NCBI GenBank assembly: GCA_023450085.1
Contig: JAEXHI010000003.1
Span: 1-34,929 of the forward strand
Length of the DNA stretch: 34,929 bases
Reading direction: 5' to 3'
Source: Bacteroidota bacterium
Lineage (GTDB): Bacteria; Bacteroidota; Bacteroidia; Sphingobacteriales; Sphingobacteriaceae
In this document: in pieces, positions 1 to 8,154 of the stretch
Numbering within the stretch: the stretch's first letter is position 1
Layout of the letters: each line of letters starts with the position of its first letter
Position numbers and translations under genes: made by a program
The notes under the pieces: model-generated
What the model saw: only the letters and a program-made list of their open reading frames with translations
The model's database searches: none
Told to the model about the DNA's origin: nothing

Positions 1-606
1 GGTGTCAATAAACCAGTAAACGTAACAGGTATTAACATTAGTGGTACCGATGCTGGAAATTATACTTTTAATACTACCGCAACAGCTGCGGCGAACATTA
101 CGGCGAAAGCTTTAACCGTTACTGCTACAGCTAACAATAAAGTTTACGATGGCAATACTGTAGCCATGGTAAATCTCAGTGATAATCGTGTAACAGGAGA
201 TGTGCTGACTGTGATTAATACCACAGCTACATTTGACAACAAGAATGCAGGGACTAACAAAGCTGTAAACGTGTTGGGTATCAATACTAGTGGTACCGAT
301 GCTGGAAATTATACTTTTAATACTACCGCAACAGCTGCGGCGAACATTACGGCGAAAACTTTAACGATTACTGCTACGGCTAATGATAAAGTTTACGATG
401 GCAACGCTAATGCAACGGTCATTTTAAATGACAATCGTTTAACTGGAGATGTATTAAGCTTAGCTAACATGGCAGCTACATTCGATAATAAGAATGTAGG
501 TAGCAATAAGCCAGTAGCTGTAACGGGTATCAGTGTTAGCGGTACAGATGCAGGCAACTATACTTATAATACCAGTGCATCGGCAACGGCAAACATTACG
601 ATAGCC
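1..606 (+). repeat. Tandem 249-bp YDG-domain coding repeats
   Basis: The coding sequence repeats with a 249-bp (83-codon) period. Bases 40-108 and 289-357 are identical over 69 bp, while the third unit (from about 358) has diverged at the DNA level. Such identity suggests recent duplication or gene conversion, and the array probably continues upstream of the window. Confidence 0.85.
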
Positions 607-1854
607 AAACTAAATTATGTAGCTGTTGCTGCAGCCAAAGTTTATGGTGATGCCAATCCTTCGTTAAACGGAACCATTACAGGTTTTGTTGGAACAGATA
701 CACAAGCAAGCGCGACGAGTGGAACATTGAATTTTAGTACCACTGCAAACAACACCAGCAATATAGGTACTTATGCCATTAACGGAAGCGGGTTAACTGC
801 ACAAAACTACACCTTCGATCAGGCAGCTACTAATGCAGCGGCATTAACCGTAGTGACTCGTCCGGTAACCATTATGGCAGATGCGAAAAGTAAAACCTAT
901 GGAGATAATGACCCTGTGCTGACCTATCAGGTTACTTCTGGAAATCTGGTAAATGGAGATGCTTTTACAGGTGCTTTGTTGCGTGATGGTGGACAGAATG
1001 CGGGTAGCTACACTATAAGCAAAGGAACGGTGACGCTAAGCAGTAACTATAATCTTACTTATCAACCGGCAAGCCTATCAATCAATAAGGCATTGTTAAC
1101 CGTTACGGCCAATAATAGTGCACGTTGTTACGGTGTAAATAATCCAATATTTGGTCTAAGCTATAGTGGGTTTAAATATACCGATAATGAAAGCAGTTTG
1201 ACCACCAGACCAACAGTAGGCACTGCAGCTACTTTGGGAAGCATAGCAGGCAATTTTGAGCTGGTGCCAGTCGGAGGTGTATCGGCCAATTATGATTTCA
1301 ACTATGTGAAAGGAACACTTATCATTAATCCATTGCCCATAAATACTATTGTTAGCAGTAAGGGAAATAGTATTAGTAAAGGAGAAACAACGGTATTAAC
1401 GGTGAATAGCAATAATGGTACAACTTACAGTTGGTCATCTGCAAATGGGATTGTTAGCGGTCAGAATAGTCCGGCTCTAACGGTGCGACCAATGCAAACA
1501 ACAATCTATACGGTAACTGTACGAAATGCTACTGGTTGTGAAAGCACTACTACAATTACCATAGAAGTTCAAGACGATTACATCGTACAGGCTGAAAATT
1601 TTATCACACCAAATGGGGATGGGGTAAATGATACTTGGGTAGTTAAAAATATAGATGCTTATCCAAATCATACCCTTTCTATTTATGATAGGTCTGGAAA
1701 GGAGTTGTATAAAGTGCGTAACTATAAAAACGATTGGGATGGTACATTTAACGGAATGCCTTTGTCTGGCGGAACTTATTATTACATTATCCGTTTCGAT
1801 CAAAATCCTAGAGTGGTGAAGGGATTTATTACAGTGGTAAGAAATAGCAAATAA
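1..1854 (+). CDS. Secreted YDG/MBG-repeat protein with T9SS type-B sorting domain, 5' end cut by the window
   Basis: The frame is open from base 1, so the gene begins outside the window; the ATG at 166 is internal. Visible order: a partial YDG unit (to about base 108), two full YDG units of 83 residues (109-357 and 358-606, each with KVYDGN and GTDAGNYT), three MBG-like units (about 607-858, 859-1089, 1090-1335, each with a YGD or YGV motif), an Ig-like stretch (about 1336-1575) and a C-terminal domain with ITPNGDGVND, WDGTFNGMPLSGGTYYY and a final KGFITVVR. The last is the gliding-motility-associated (CHU_C, type B) sorting domain, which directs proteins through the type IX secretion system to the cell surface. 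Such repeat proteins are usually large adhesin-like surface proteins; the ligand cannot be deduced. The next gene is its probable secretion partner. Family assignment is secure; full length and function are not. Confidence 0.9.
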   Translation, partial: GVNKPVNVTGINISGTDAGNYTFNTTATAAANITAKALTVTATANNKVYDGNTVAMVNLSDNRVTGDVLTVINTTATFDNKNAGTNKAVNVLGINTSGTDAGNYTFNTTATAAANITAKTLTITATANDKVYDGNANATVILNDNRLTGDVLSLANMAATFDNKNVGSNKPVAVTGISVSGTDAGNYTYNTSASATANITIAKLNYVAVAAAKVYGDANPSLNGTITGFVGTDTQASATSGTLNFSTTANNTSNIGTYAINGSGLTAQNYTFDQAATNAAALTVVTRPVTIMADAKSKTYGDNDPVLTYQVTSGNLVNGDAFTGALLRDGGQNAGSYTISKGTVTLSSNYNLTYQPASLSINKALLTVTANNSARCYGVNNPIFGLSYSGFKYTDNESSLTTRPTVGTAATLGSIAGNFELVPVGGVSANYDFNYVKGTLIINPLPINTIVSSKGNSISKGETTVLTVNSNNGTTYSWSSANGIVSGQNSPALTVRPMQTTIYTVTVRNATGCESTTTITIEVQDDYIVQAENFITPNGDGVNDTWVVKNIDAYPNHTLSIYDRSGKELYKVRNYKNDWDGTFNGMPLSGGTYYYIIRFDQNPRVVKGFITVVRNSK

Positions 1855-1876
1855 GCCATATAGAGAAATTTTAAAT

Positions 1877-1919
1877 AAAAACGCTTAGGCGTCTGTCTGC
1901 AATAGATGCCTAGGTTTTT
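1877..1919 (+). terminator. Intrinsic terminator after the repeat protein
   Basis: The left arm (1877-1894) and right arm (1904-1919) pair through AAAAAC/GTTTTT and TTAGGCGTCT/AGATGCCTAG, with a two-base bulge and one wobble, ending in a T-run. It lies 23 bp after the stop codon. It may let the following PorP/SprF gene be expressed separately. Confidence 0.6.
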
Positions 1920-1963
1920 ATAAACCGTGAAGTAAAATCACCAATAACGAAAGCCAAATAATC

Positions 1964-2826
1964 ATGAAAAAATATATAACAATTCTATTATTGATTGTCA
2001 TAGCAAGTGCTTCGAAAGCTCAGTTGAGCCCTTTAAAAGGTCAGTACTACCAAAATGAGTATCTTGTAAATCCTGCAATGGCGGGCAGTAGAGGTAAAAC
2101 GGAAATATTTCTGAACTACTCAAACCAATGGAATAAGATAGATGGAGCACCCGTAATGACTTCGTTTTCGGCCGTGCGTCCGCTAAATGATAAGGCATCT
2201 ATAGGCTTAAACTTAATCAATGATAAGGCAGGGTTAATCCGTAAAACACAGGCCATGGCTAGTTTTTCGTACAAAGTGCCTTTGGCAGAGGATCATCACT
2301 ACGTTTCGGTGTGTCTATGAGCTGGTCGCAAGACCGCATGGACTACAGTAGGGCAACTTCCAGTGGTTTAAATGATGCAGAGTTGGCAAGATACAATGAT
2401 AGAGACAACTACATTGATGGTAATTTTGGAGTTACCTACCAAATTAAGAATCTAGAAGCACAGTTTAGTTACCTAAGTTTGAACCAGAAACGTTCAAGCA
2501 ATATAGCCACGGTAGATTACGCAACATTCTATGGCTCATTAAGCTATAAAATTCGTTTTGACGATAGCTTTGGCGTAAAGCCGATGTTTGTTTATCGAGG
2601 TGTGAAAAAATATAACAACCAATGGGATGTGGCTGGAGAGTGGAATGCAGACCAATTGCGTTTTTACACCATGTACCATAGTAATAAAAGTTTCACAGGG
2701 GGGATAGGCTATTTAGATAAAAGTGGTTTCATCATTTCGGCCATGTACAATTCAGAGCCCTCAAACTTAAGGGGCCTCAGTGGCGGTATCTTTGATGTAA
2801 TACTAGGATATAGTTTTGGAAGGTAA
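1964..2826 (+). pseudogene. PorP/SprF family T9SS outer-membrane protein, split by a -1 frameshift
   Basis: The protein starts with a signal peptide ending near SASKAQ, then LSPLKGQYYQNEYLVNPAMAG, typical of the N terminus of PorP/SprF proteins. The frame starting at 1964 stops at 2320 just after AEDHH. The rest of the family sequence (RFGVSMSWSQDRMD onward to LGYSFGR) continues in the next frame to 2826. Adding one T at about base 2300 (CATCACTACG to CATCACTTACG) restores HHLRFGVSMSW and a 287-residue protein of normal family size. PorP/SprF proteins form outer-membrane beta barrels encoded beside type-B sorting-domain substrates and help them reach the surface; here the partner would be the upstream repeat protein. 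Either a genuine inactivating mutation or a sequencing error. I see no slippery heptamer suggesting programmed frameshifting. Confidence 0.85.
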
Positions 2827-2830
2827 TTCA

Positions 2831-2854
2831 AAAGTCCCGCAATTGCGGGACTTT
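2831..2854. terminator. Perfect 10-bp hairpin terminator, probably bidirectional
   Basis: AAAGTCCCGC, loop AATT, GCGGGACTTT. It sits just after the PorP/SprF stop and before the end of the convergent serine hydrolase gene. A-rich and T-rich ends on both strands make it usable from either side. Confidence 0.75.
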
Positions 2855-2934
2855 CTTGTTTAAAAGCTTTTTATTAAGCCTGATAGTGAGACATTGGCAA
2901 GTGATTAACATTTTAATAGCAGGTAGTTTTTAAA

Positions 2935-4074
2935 TCAATCCACACCTAATAAACTTTCCATCAACTTTGTGCAAATCAAATCCAGTACTTTATTTTTTCC
3001 ACTTACGTTTGTAAGGAGAATTACCGCATTGCCAAGATTAGGATCAATGGCCGTTGATGACGAATAGCCTCCTGTTGCACCATTGTGCCAAAAATATTGA
3101 TTGCCATTTGTATAGGGCACGATGAACCAACCCAGTGCTACCTTTCTCTTGCCGTGACTAAAAGTAAGTTTCCTTTGCAGGTCAAGTGCGCTATCGGGTT
3201 TGAAGTTGGCTAGCGCAAACTTGGTGAGGTCGTTGGTTGTAGAGAGCACTGCCCCTGCTGCTTCCATTGCACCTAAATCCCAATTTTTTACCTTTCTCCC
3301 AGCGCTATTTCTTGCTTGAACCAATTGGTTTGCAACGTCCTTTCGTATGGTGGTAGATGATCGCATGCCATAGGGAATAAAGATTTGTTGTTTTAATAAG
3401 GTCTCGTAGTCAGTTTGCTGCTTTTCTGTTAAAATATGTCCCAATAGTGCTGCTCCCAAATTTGAATAATTAAAGGTGGTGCCGGGAATGGTTTTTAACT
3501 TTACGCCGTTACGGAGGTATTTGTTGAATTTTTTCTTGCTATAATCATAATAAGGATTTCCGTGTTTTTTGAGGTAGGGCCACAAATAGGCGGCAACCAA
3601 TCCATTAATGACTATTGAGCGGGTGATGCTGCCCTGTAATCTCGGTAGCCCAGAGGTATGATTGGCCAATGAAACTATTGTGATGGGCTTTCCATCCTTT
3701 TCTGCCCCTTTTATGGGGACGGGTGAAATGGATGTAATGGGACTATCTAATGCTACTACTTTATTGAGCACCGCATGGGCGAGCAAAGTGGAGGTAAATA
3801 CTTTTGTGATGGAACCTATTTCAAACACTGCTTCGCGATTATCTACCGCTAGCCACTTTTTCTTTTCTTTCTTAAATCCTAAAAAGGTTACCGTTCCATT
3901 TTTGATGATTGCCGCAGAAACTTCCGCATGATTAGGTAACGATTTTTTCAAGATTTCGAAAAGAGAATCGATTTCAGGTGATTGTAAATAAGGGCGACTA
4001 TCAAGTGTTTGGCCCAAACAGTAATTAGACAAAAAAAGAAATACTAATAGTATTCTGTAAGAAATATTAAACAT
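2935..4074 (-). CDS. Exported serine hydrolase, class C beta-lactamase/AmpH-like fold
   Basis: A 379-residue protein. I chose the ATG at 4074 because it begins a clear signal peptide (hydrophobic residues 8-18, then CLGQ at 19-22). Longer starts up to 4221 would overlap the divergent neighbour and add an implausible leader. Active-site motifs of the serine beta-lactamase/DD-peptidase fold are visible: SITK at 88-91 (nucleophile Ser88, Lys91), YSN at 203-205, and HNGATGG near residue 330 in place of KTG. Family members hydrolyse peptidoglycan peptides, D-amino-acid amides, esters or, more rarely, beta-lactams, in the periplasm. The substrate cannot be told from sequence. It is divergent from another serine hydrolase with an 82-bp shared upstream region. 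Confidence 0.85.
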   Translation of the reverse strand: MFNISYRILLVFLFLSNYCLGQTLDSRPYLQSPEIDSLFEILKKSLPNHAEVSAAIIKNGTVTFLGFKKEKKKWLAVDNREAVFEIGSITKVFTSTLLAHAVLNKVVALDSPITSISPVPIKGAEKDGKPITIVSLANHTSGLPRLQGSITRSIVINGLVAAYLWPYLKKHGNPYYDYSKKKFNKYLRNGVKLKTIPGTTFNYSNLGAALLGHILTEKQQTDYETLLKQQIFIPYGMRSSTTIRKDVANQLVQARNSAGRKVKNWDLGAMEAAGAVLSTTNDLTKFALANFKPDSALDLQRKLTFSHGKRKVALGWFIVPYTNGNQYFWHNGATGGYSSSTAIDPNLGNAVILLTNVSGKNKVLDLICTKLMESLLGVD

Positions 4075-4156
4075 AGGTGGATAGATTGATGTAATATAAA
4101 GATACGGAATCATTATACTTGTATAAACTATGCGGTTAATTAAGAGTGATTTATAA

Positions 4157-5209
4157 ATGAAACCTATTCTTTTCGTTGTGCTGATATTAATGTTTGCCAA
4201 TTGTTCAGCACAGCAAACCAATCAAGGCCCAATAGAAGACCTTAGGCAAAAAGTAGCTGACCAAAGTTATCCTAAAATTGATGGGATTATTGTTCAGCAG
4301 GGGAGTGAAATTATCATGGAGTCTTATTTCAATGGTTTTGGAAGAGATACCAAACATGATACCCGTTCTGCCTTTAAATCCATCACTAGTTTGCTGGCGG
4401 GCATTGCCATTGATCAAAAAATCATTCATCTTAACGATAGCTTAGCCCGTTTCTTCCCAGAATTGAAGCATGCAGGCAAACGCAAGATCACCGTGCAGAA
4501 TTTGTTGGAAATGCGCTCTGGTTTAAATTGTGAAGAGTTTTATGATATCGGACCTGATTGCGAAGATGTCATGTCGAGGACCGAAGATTGGGTGGCCTTT
4601 TGTTTGGGTATAGATTTGATTAGGACACCTGGGCTCAATTGGTCTTATAATTCTAACGAGCCTATGTTGGTAGGGGAAATCATTGCCAGAGCTAGCGGCA
4701 TGAGTGTGATGGAATTTGCTAAAAAATACCTTTTTGAACCTTTGGGTATTGAAGATTATAAATGGACGGTATCGCCAAAAGGACAAGGGATGACCGCAGG
4801 TTCTTTTTACATGAAACCTATGGATATGTTGAAAATCATCAACTTGGTGAAAAACAAAGGCAGCTTGCAGGGCAAACAGGTAATTAGTGCTAATTGGATC
4901 CAAAAATCTACAGATTGCCACATCGTGATAGACGCTTCCTTCGTTAGATATTCCAGAATGCCAAATGCCCAGTATGAAAGTGCTCGTTATGGTTTCTTTT
5001 GGTACAGAGAGCAATTGAAATATCAAGATATTAATACCGAAGTGTTGTTTGCTTCTGGAAATGGCGGACAGTATATGATGTTGCTACCAGCATATGATCT
5101 TACGGTAGTATTTACGGGTAGTAACTATGGTAATTGGCGAGGCAAGCTTCCTTTTGAAATGCTACTAAAATATATTCTTCCTGCGGTTGATAAGGGAAAT
5201 AAAAAATGA
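4157..5209 (+). CDS. Exported serine hydrolase of the beta-lactamase-related (CubicO-like) group
   Basis: A 350-residue protein with an N-terminal hydrophobic segment ending FANCSAQQ. Cys16 could be a lipobox cysteine, or cleavage could follow CSA; I cannot decide. SAFK at 71-74 supplies the nucleophile and lysine. The second motif region reads WSYNSNEP, so the usual Tyr-x-Asn appears as Tyr-Asn-Ser. Near the C terminus FASGNGGQYMMLLP replaces the HxG/KTG motif, as in many esterase-like members of the family. Probably a periplasmic or membrane-anchored esterase or amidase. It is divergent from the neighbouring serine hydrolase, from which it differs in sequence, so they are not a recent duplication. 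Substrate unknown. Confidence 0.85.
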   Translation: MKPILFVVLILMFANCSAQQTNQGPIEDLRQKVADQSYPKIDGIIVQQGSEIIMESYFNGFGRDTKHDTRSAFKSITSLLAGIAIDQKIIHLNDSLARFFPELKHAGKRKITVQNLLEMRSGLNCEEFYDIGPDCEDVMSRTEDWVAFCLGIDLIRTPGLNWSYNSNEPMLVGEIIARASGMSVMEFAKKYLFEPLGIEDYKWTVSPKGQGMTAGSFYMKPMDMLKIINLVKNKGSLQGKQVISANWIQKSTDCHIVIDASFVRYSRMPNAQYESARYGFFWYREQLKYQDINTEVLFASGNGGQYMMLLPAYDLTVVFTGSNYGNWRGKLPFEMLLKYILPAVDKGNKK

Positions 5210-5295
5210 TCCGCGGTTTTCTATCGATGTAACTTACCCTTAAATGTTGTTAATTTTTCCAATCTTAATATCTTAGCCTTTCTAATTGACGAATC

Positions 5296-6309
5296 ATGAG
5301 CTACAGAACCTACAGTTTTATCCTCAAAAATGAGGACAATAACGAATCGCTTAAAGAACAAATTACTAATGAGTTTCCTTTCCATTGGGTGCGCGAAATT
5401 TTTACACCTTTCCGTGGATTGGTTTGTCAAGTGTTTCATTCTTACAGAGAGGTAGAATATGAGCGTTTTCCAGATCAGTATTTTAAAAATCAGGAGGAAG
5501 TAGAGGATTATTTTGAAAACCATACCGAAAAACATTTGGCGACCTTTTCAAAAGCTCATCCCAATCTTAGTTTCGCTTTTGTTGATGTAGATTGTTTTGG
5601 AGGTAAGTGTAGTTCTAATGGCTATATCCTGAAAAATGGTGAGAAAACTTTTGAGAATGAGCCACATCATTCTGGGCACATGGATCTGTTGGCAAGATTA
5701 GATCCTGCTAGCCAATCTTGGTTCTTTTATCCTTTCCGTAGAAGTTTTTTCCAGGATAAGGGCGGTATCAACGGTGAAATTATGAATGTGGCTTTCCCTG
5801 CCCTTTGGATGGTCATTAATATTGACTACGGAAATAATCCTGAGTATGATTTTCAGGCTTTTGAAAATGAAATGTTGTTGACCAAGATCAAGCAATACGA
5901 TTTGTATTTGATGAAGGTTGATGAGGAACGGGTGAAAGTGATGGGCACTTTTGACGTGATGTCGCCAGAAAATGTAGAGGAAGTAAAGAACTTGCTTCAA
6001 GAATGTTTTGATGGGATGGCCTACTATTTCTCGTTGGATAATTTTGAAACGGGAGAGCAAATTGTATTGCAAGCGATGGATGACGAGCTGGTAAAACGTT
6101 TAGCAGCGACCAGTTATCGTGCAAACGCTTTTAATGAAAGGCCATTTATTTATGACGATGCCGAGGAAGAAAATAACGAAGAAAAACAAACAGCCGAAAA
6201 AGAGCCTCAGGCTAAATCTGTTACTGAGGTAGAGGAAGATGGTTTTCAAGGGAAAGAAAAAAATGGTGGACTTTTGGGCTTCTTTAAAAAGTTGTTTGGT
6301 AAAGGTTAG
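5296..6309 (+). CDS. Hypothetical protein with acidic linker and amphipathic C terminus
   Basis: I do not recognise this 337-residue protein. It has no signal peptide or membrane segment, so it is probably cytoplasmic. Residues 1 to about 275 look like a folded mixed alpha/beta region rich in aromatic residues, including HWVREIFTPFRGLVCQVFHS, a DVDCFGGKCSSNG segment with two cysteines, and HHSGHMDLL. A Glu/Lys-rich linker with DDAEEENNEEKQ follows, and the protein ends in GGLLGFFKKLFGKG, a short amphipathic helix that could touch a membrane or another protein. The ATG at 5296 follows an 86-bp gap after the previous stop. The next gene starts 13 bp after its stop, suggesting an operon with the lipoprotein that follows. 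Confidence 0.75.
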   Translation: MSYRTYSFILKNEDNNESLKEQITNEFPFHWVREIFTPFRGLVCQVFHSYREVEYERFPDQYFKNQEEVEDYFENHTEKHLATFSKAHPNLSFAFVDVDCFGGKCSSNGYILKNGEKTFENEPHHSGHMDLLARLDPASQSWFFYPFRRSFFQDKGGINGEIMNVAFPALWMVINIDYGNNPEYDFQAFENEMLLTKIKQYDLYLMKVDEERVKVMGTFDVMSPENVEEVKNLLQECFDGMAYYFSLDNFETGEQIVLQAMDDELVKRLAATSYRANAFNERPFIYDDAEEENNEEKQTAEKEPQAKSVTEVEEDGFQGKEKNGGLLGFFKKLFGKG

Positions 6310-6322
6310 TGTGTTTGACGAT

Positions 6323-6946
6323 ATGAGAAATTTAGGGCTGCTAGTTAAGGTGCTTATTTTGTCTTTGCTGTTTTTCAGTTGTCATCGTGTCGAGCCGAAG
6401 GAAGAACAGATGAAAGAGACTAGTAACGTCTTGTCGGAAAAAGAATATCGTGATTCAATAAAGAAGCAAATGGCACTAGGGAATCGTCCCGATGAAGAGC
6501 AAGAAACTCCTTCATATATGGAGGAAATGAAAAATCTACTGTCTTCTTATGATAGGGTTAAAATTATTGATACGACCTTTGAGGGCGGGATGAAGTTGTC
6601 TCTAAAGTATTATTGTTTGAAAGATAATGGGATACATATCCCAAAACAATATATTTACGATACTAGGGTTAAGCCTTTTACCACGCACAATTTCACTTCT
6701 CAAATTGTGGTTTACAAAGCGGGAGATACTTTGTTGAATCAAACTGTAGGGAAAGAGGCTTTTACCGGCCAACTTTCTCCACAATTACAAAAGTATGGTT
6801 GCTTATTATACCCAAACATAACTTTTGATCAAGAAAAAAAAGAAATTAATATTGGTTATTCTATCTCCATTCCTGTAACAGATATTGGCGTGCCTGTAAG
6901 ATTAGTAATAGATAAAAATGGAAAATTATTGACTTCTTCATTATAG
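6323..6946 (+). CDS. Small hypothetical lipoprotein
   Basis: A 207-residue protein. The ATG at 6323 gives a proper lipoprotein signal (MRNLGLLVKVLILSLLFFSC, with Cys20 as lipidated residue). A longer start at 6239 would overlap the upstream gene and bury the signal. After an acidic, probably disordered segment (about 25-65) comes a beta-rich region with SLKYYCLKDNG, KPFTTHNFTSQIVVYKAGD and KKEINIGYSISIPVTDIG. No family recognised. Co-oriented with flanking unknown genes at 13-bp and 50-bp gaps. Probably membrane-anchored and periplasm- or surface-facing; function unknown. Confidence 0.75.
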   Translation: MRNLGLLVKVLILSLLFFSCHRVEPKEEQMKETSNVLSEKEYRDSIKKQMALGNRPDEEQETPSYMEEMKNLLSSYDRVKIIDTTFEGGMKLSLKYYCLKDNGIHIPKQYIYDTRVKPFTTHNFTSQIVVYKAGDTLLNQTVGKEAFTGQLSPQLQKYGCLLYPNITFDQEKKEINIGYSISIPVTDIGVPVRLVIDKNGKLLTSSL

Positions 6947-6996
6947 TTTACAGAATGACAAGAATTCTGTCTACTGCATTTAAGCTATAATATAAA

Positions 6997-7473
6997 ATGG
7001 AAATAGATTATATTAAGGAAATTCAGGAAGTAGAATCTGAAATCAAAGAAGAGAAATTGCCAAATAGCAATGCTTTGATCAAACAAACATTTATAGTTTG
7101 GTATTTATTAGTTGAAGGAAATAATGAAGTGGAAGGGGATTATCTGCTACAAACTTTAAATAGAAATATAGTCCTTATCAATAAATTTTATCCAACAAAT
7201 CCTGGATTGTTATTTCTTCAAGGGTGGATGATAAAAATAAGTCCATGGTATTTCAATTTAGATTCCGATGAGATTGGCGATAGATATTTGAGATTAGCGT
7301 ATAAGTATCATCCCGACAATTTATTATTTAACTGGGCACTTTCAGAGGAATCAAATATGAACAAAATTACTGTTGAAAGGTTAGAAGCGTTGGTCTTAGA
7401 AAATTTAGATAAATATTATATTAATTACCAACCTATTCAAGAATACTTTAGGAATATAGTTGGTAGAAGGTAG
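6997..7473 (+). CDS. Hypothetical protein, helical, TPR-like impression
   Basis: A 158-residue protein with no signal peptide, largely predicted helical. The order (ALIKQTFIVWYLLVEGNNEVEGDYLLQ, then NKFYPTNPGLLFLQGWM, then YLRLAYKYHPDNLLFNWAL) resembles degenerate helix pairs seen in TPR-like proteins, but I see no firm motif. It is the third gene of the unknown run and 50 bp after the lipoprotein stop. Small helical proteins of this kind sometimes act as immunity or accessory proteins, but nothing here proves it. It is more AT-rich than its left neighbours. Confidence 0.6.
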   Translation: MEIDYIKEIQEVESEIKEEKLPNSNALIKQTFIVWYLLVEGNNEVEGDYLLQTLNRNIVLINKFYPTNPGLLFLQGWMIKISPWYFNLDSDEIGDRYLRLAYKYHPDNLLFNWALSEESNMNKITVERLEALVLENLDKYYINYQPIQEYFRNIVGRR

Positions 7474-7590
7474 TTTCTGCTGATTAGTAGAATTGCGATT
7501 GATATAGCAACTTTCAAGTGGGGACTTTCATTTGTATCCGTAATTCCAAAAGCTTCTTTTTCTTCTCGTAACACACCCACTTAAATGTTA

Positions 7591-7670
7591 TTTTCCCAAC
7601 CACAATCACGCTAAAGGAGAAACAACTTGTGTTACAGCCAATATCATATTGATGATTGTGGGTGGGAGAA
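7591..7670. repeat. Long imperfect inverted repeat between convergent genes
   Basis: TTTTCCCAACCACAATCA (7591-7608) pairs with TGATTGTGGGTGGGAGAAAA (7653-7670) over about 18 bp with one mismatch and one wobble, around a 44-bp loop. It lies in the 244-bp gap between the unknown gene ending at 7473 and the convergent DoxX gene. It could be a bidirectional terminator or a decayed mobile fragment; no coding sequence is in the gap. Confidence 0.55.
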
Positions 7671-7717
7671 AAGACAGCGTTAATTTAGAGATAAAGAACT
7701 AAAAGCTCATTTGTTTT

Positions 7718-8149
7718 TCAAATCCACGTACGTTGAGGTTGGAAGAAAACTGTTTTTAATGACTTGAAATTTTCGAAAATCAAAAATAGATTCGAAACTA
7801 GAATTATCAGATCGAAATATAGGAAATCCATAGCATGGCTAATAAAGACATGGCAAAAGAACATGCCTATAGAAACAGGGAATAACCAAATTACACCAAT
7901 GAAATAAGTTCGTTTAAAAATTAACAGTAAGCCACCAATTAATTGGGCCACACCAATAACCCAAATGAAGCCTGTTCGTTCCCAGATCAGGTAGAAATCT
8001 AGAAAATCTCCTTTTAGGCCGAAATCAATATATTCTTGAGGATTTATTTTGGTCGTCAACTTTTCGTATCCATGCGGAATATAAACATAAGCCAAAAAAA
8101 ACCTCAATATATAGCTTAAACCAATCATAATCTTCTTAGAAGCTCCCAT
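7718..8149 (-). CDS. DoxX family membrane protein
   Basis: A 143-residue, four-helix integral membrane protein. The first segment carries ILRFFLAYVYIPHGYEKL, typical of DoxX/DUF417-like proteins; later segments include FIWVIGVAQLIGGLLLIF, YFIGVIWLFPVSIGMFFCH and FDLIILVSNLFLIFENF. The family is often linked to redox or quinone chemistry in the inner membrane, but this protein's reaction is unknown. It is the last gene of a tight minus-strand operon (5-bp gap after the DUF4374 lipoprotein, which itself follows a TonB receptor), so a role in handling an imported iron complex is a reasonable inference. Confidence 0.8.
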   Translation of the reverse strand: MGASKKIMIGLSYILRFFLAYVYIPHGYEKLTTKINPQEYIDFGLKGDFLDFYLIWERTGFIWVIGVAQLIGGLLLIFKRTYFIGVIWLFPVSIGMFFCHVFISHAMDFLYFDLIILVSNLFLIFENFKSLKTVFFQPQRTWI

Positions 8150-8154
8150 TGTTC

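Noticed and set aside
2300..2320. Programmed -1 frameshift in the PorP/SprF gene
   Set aside because: No slippery heptamer or downstream pseudoknot-like structure is visible, and the family is not known for recoding. A simple one-base loss explains it.
4523..5026. 167-residue antisense frame within the second serine hydrolase gene
   Set aside because: It is a shadow of a well-supported gene with intact active-site motifs and has no recognisable features of its own.
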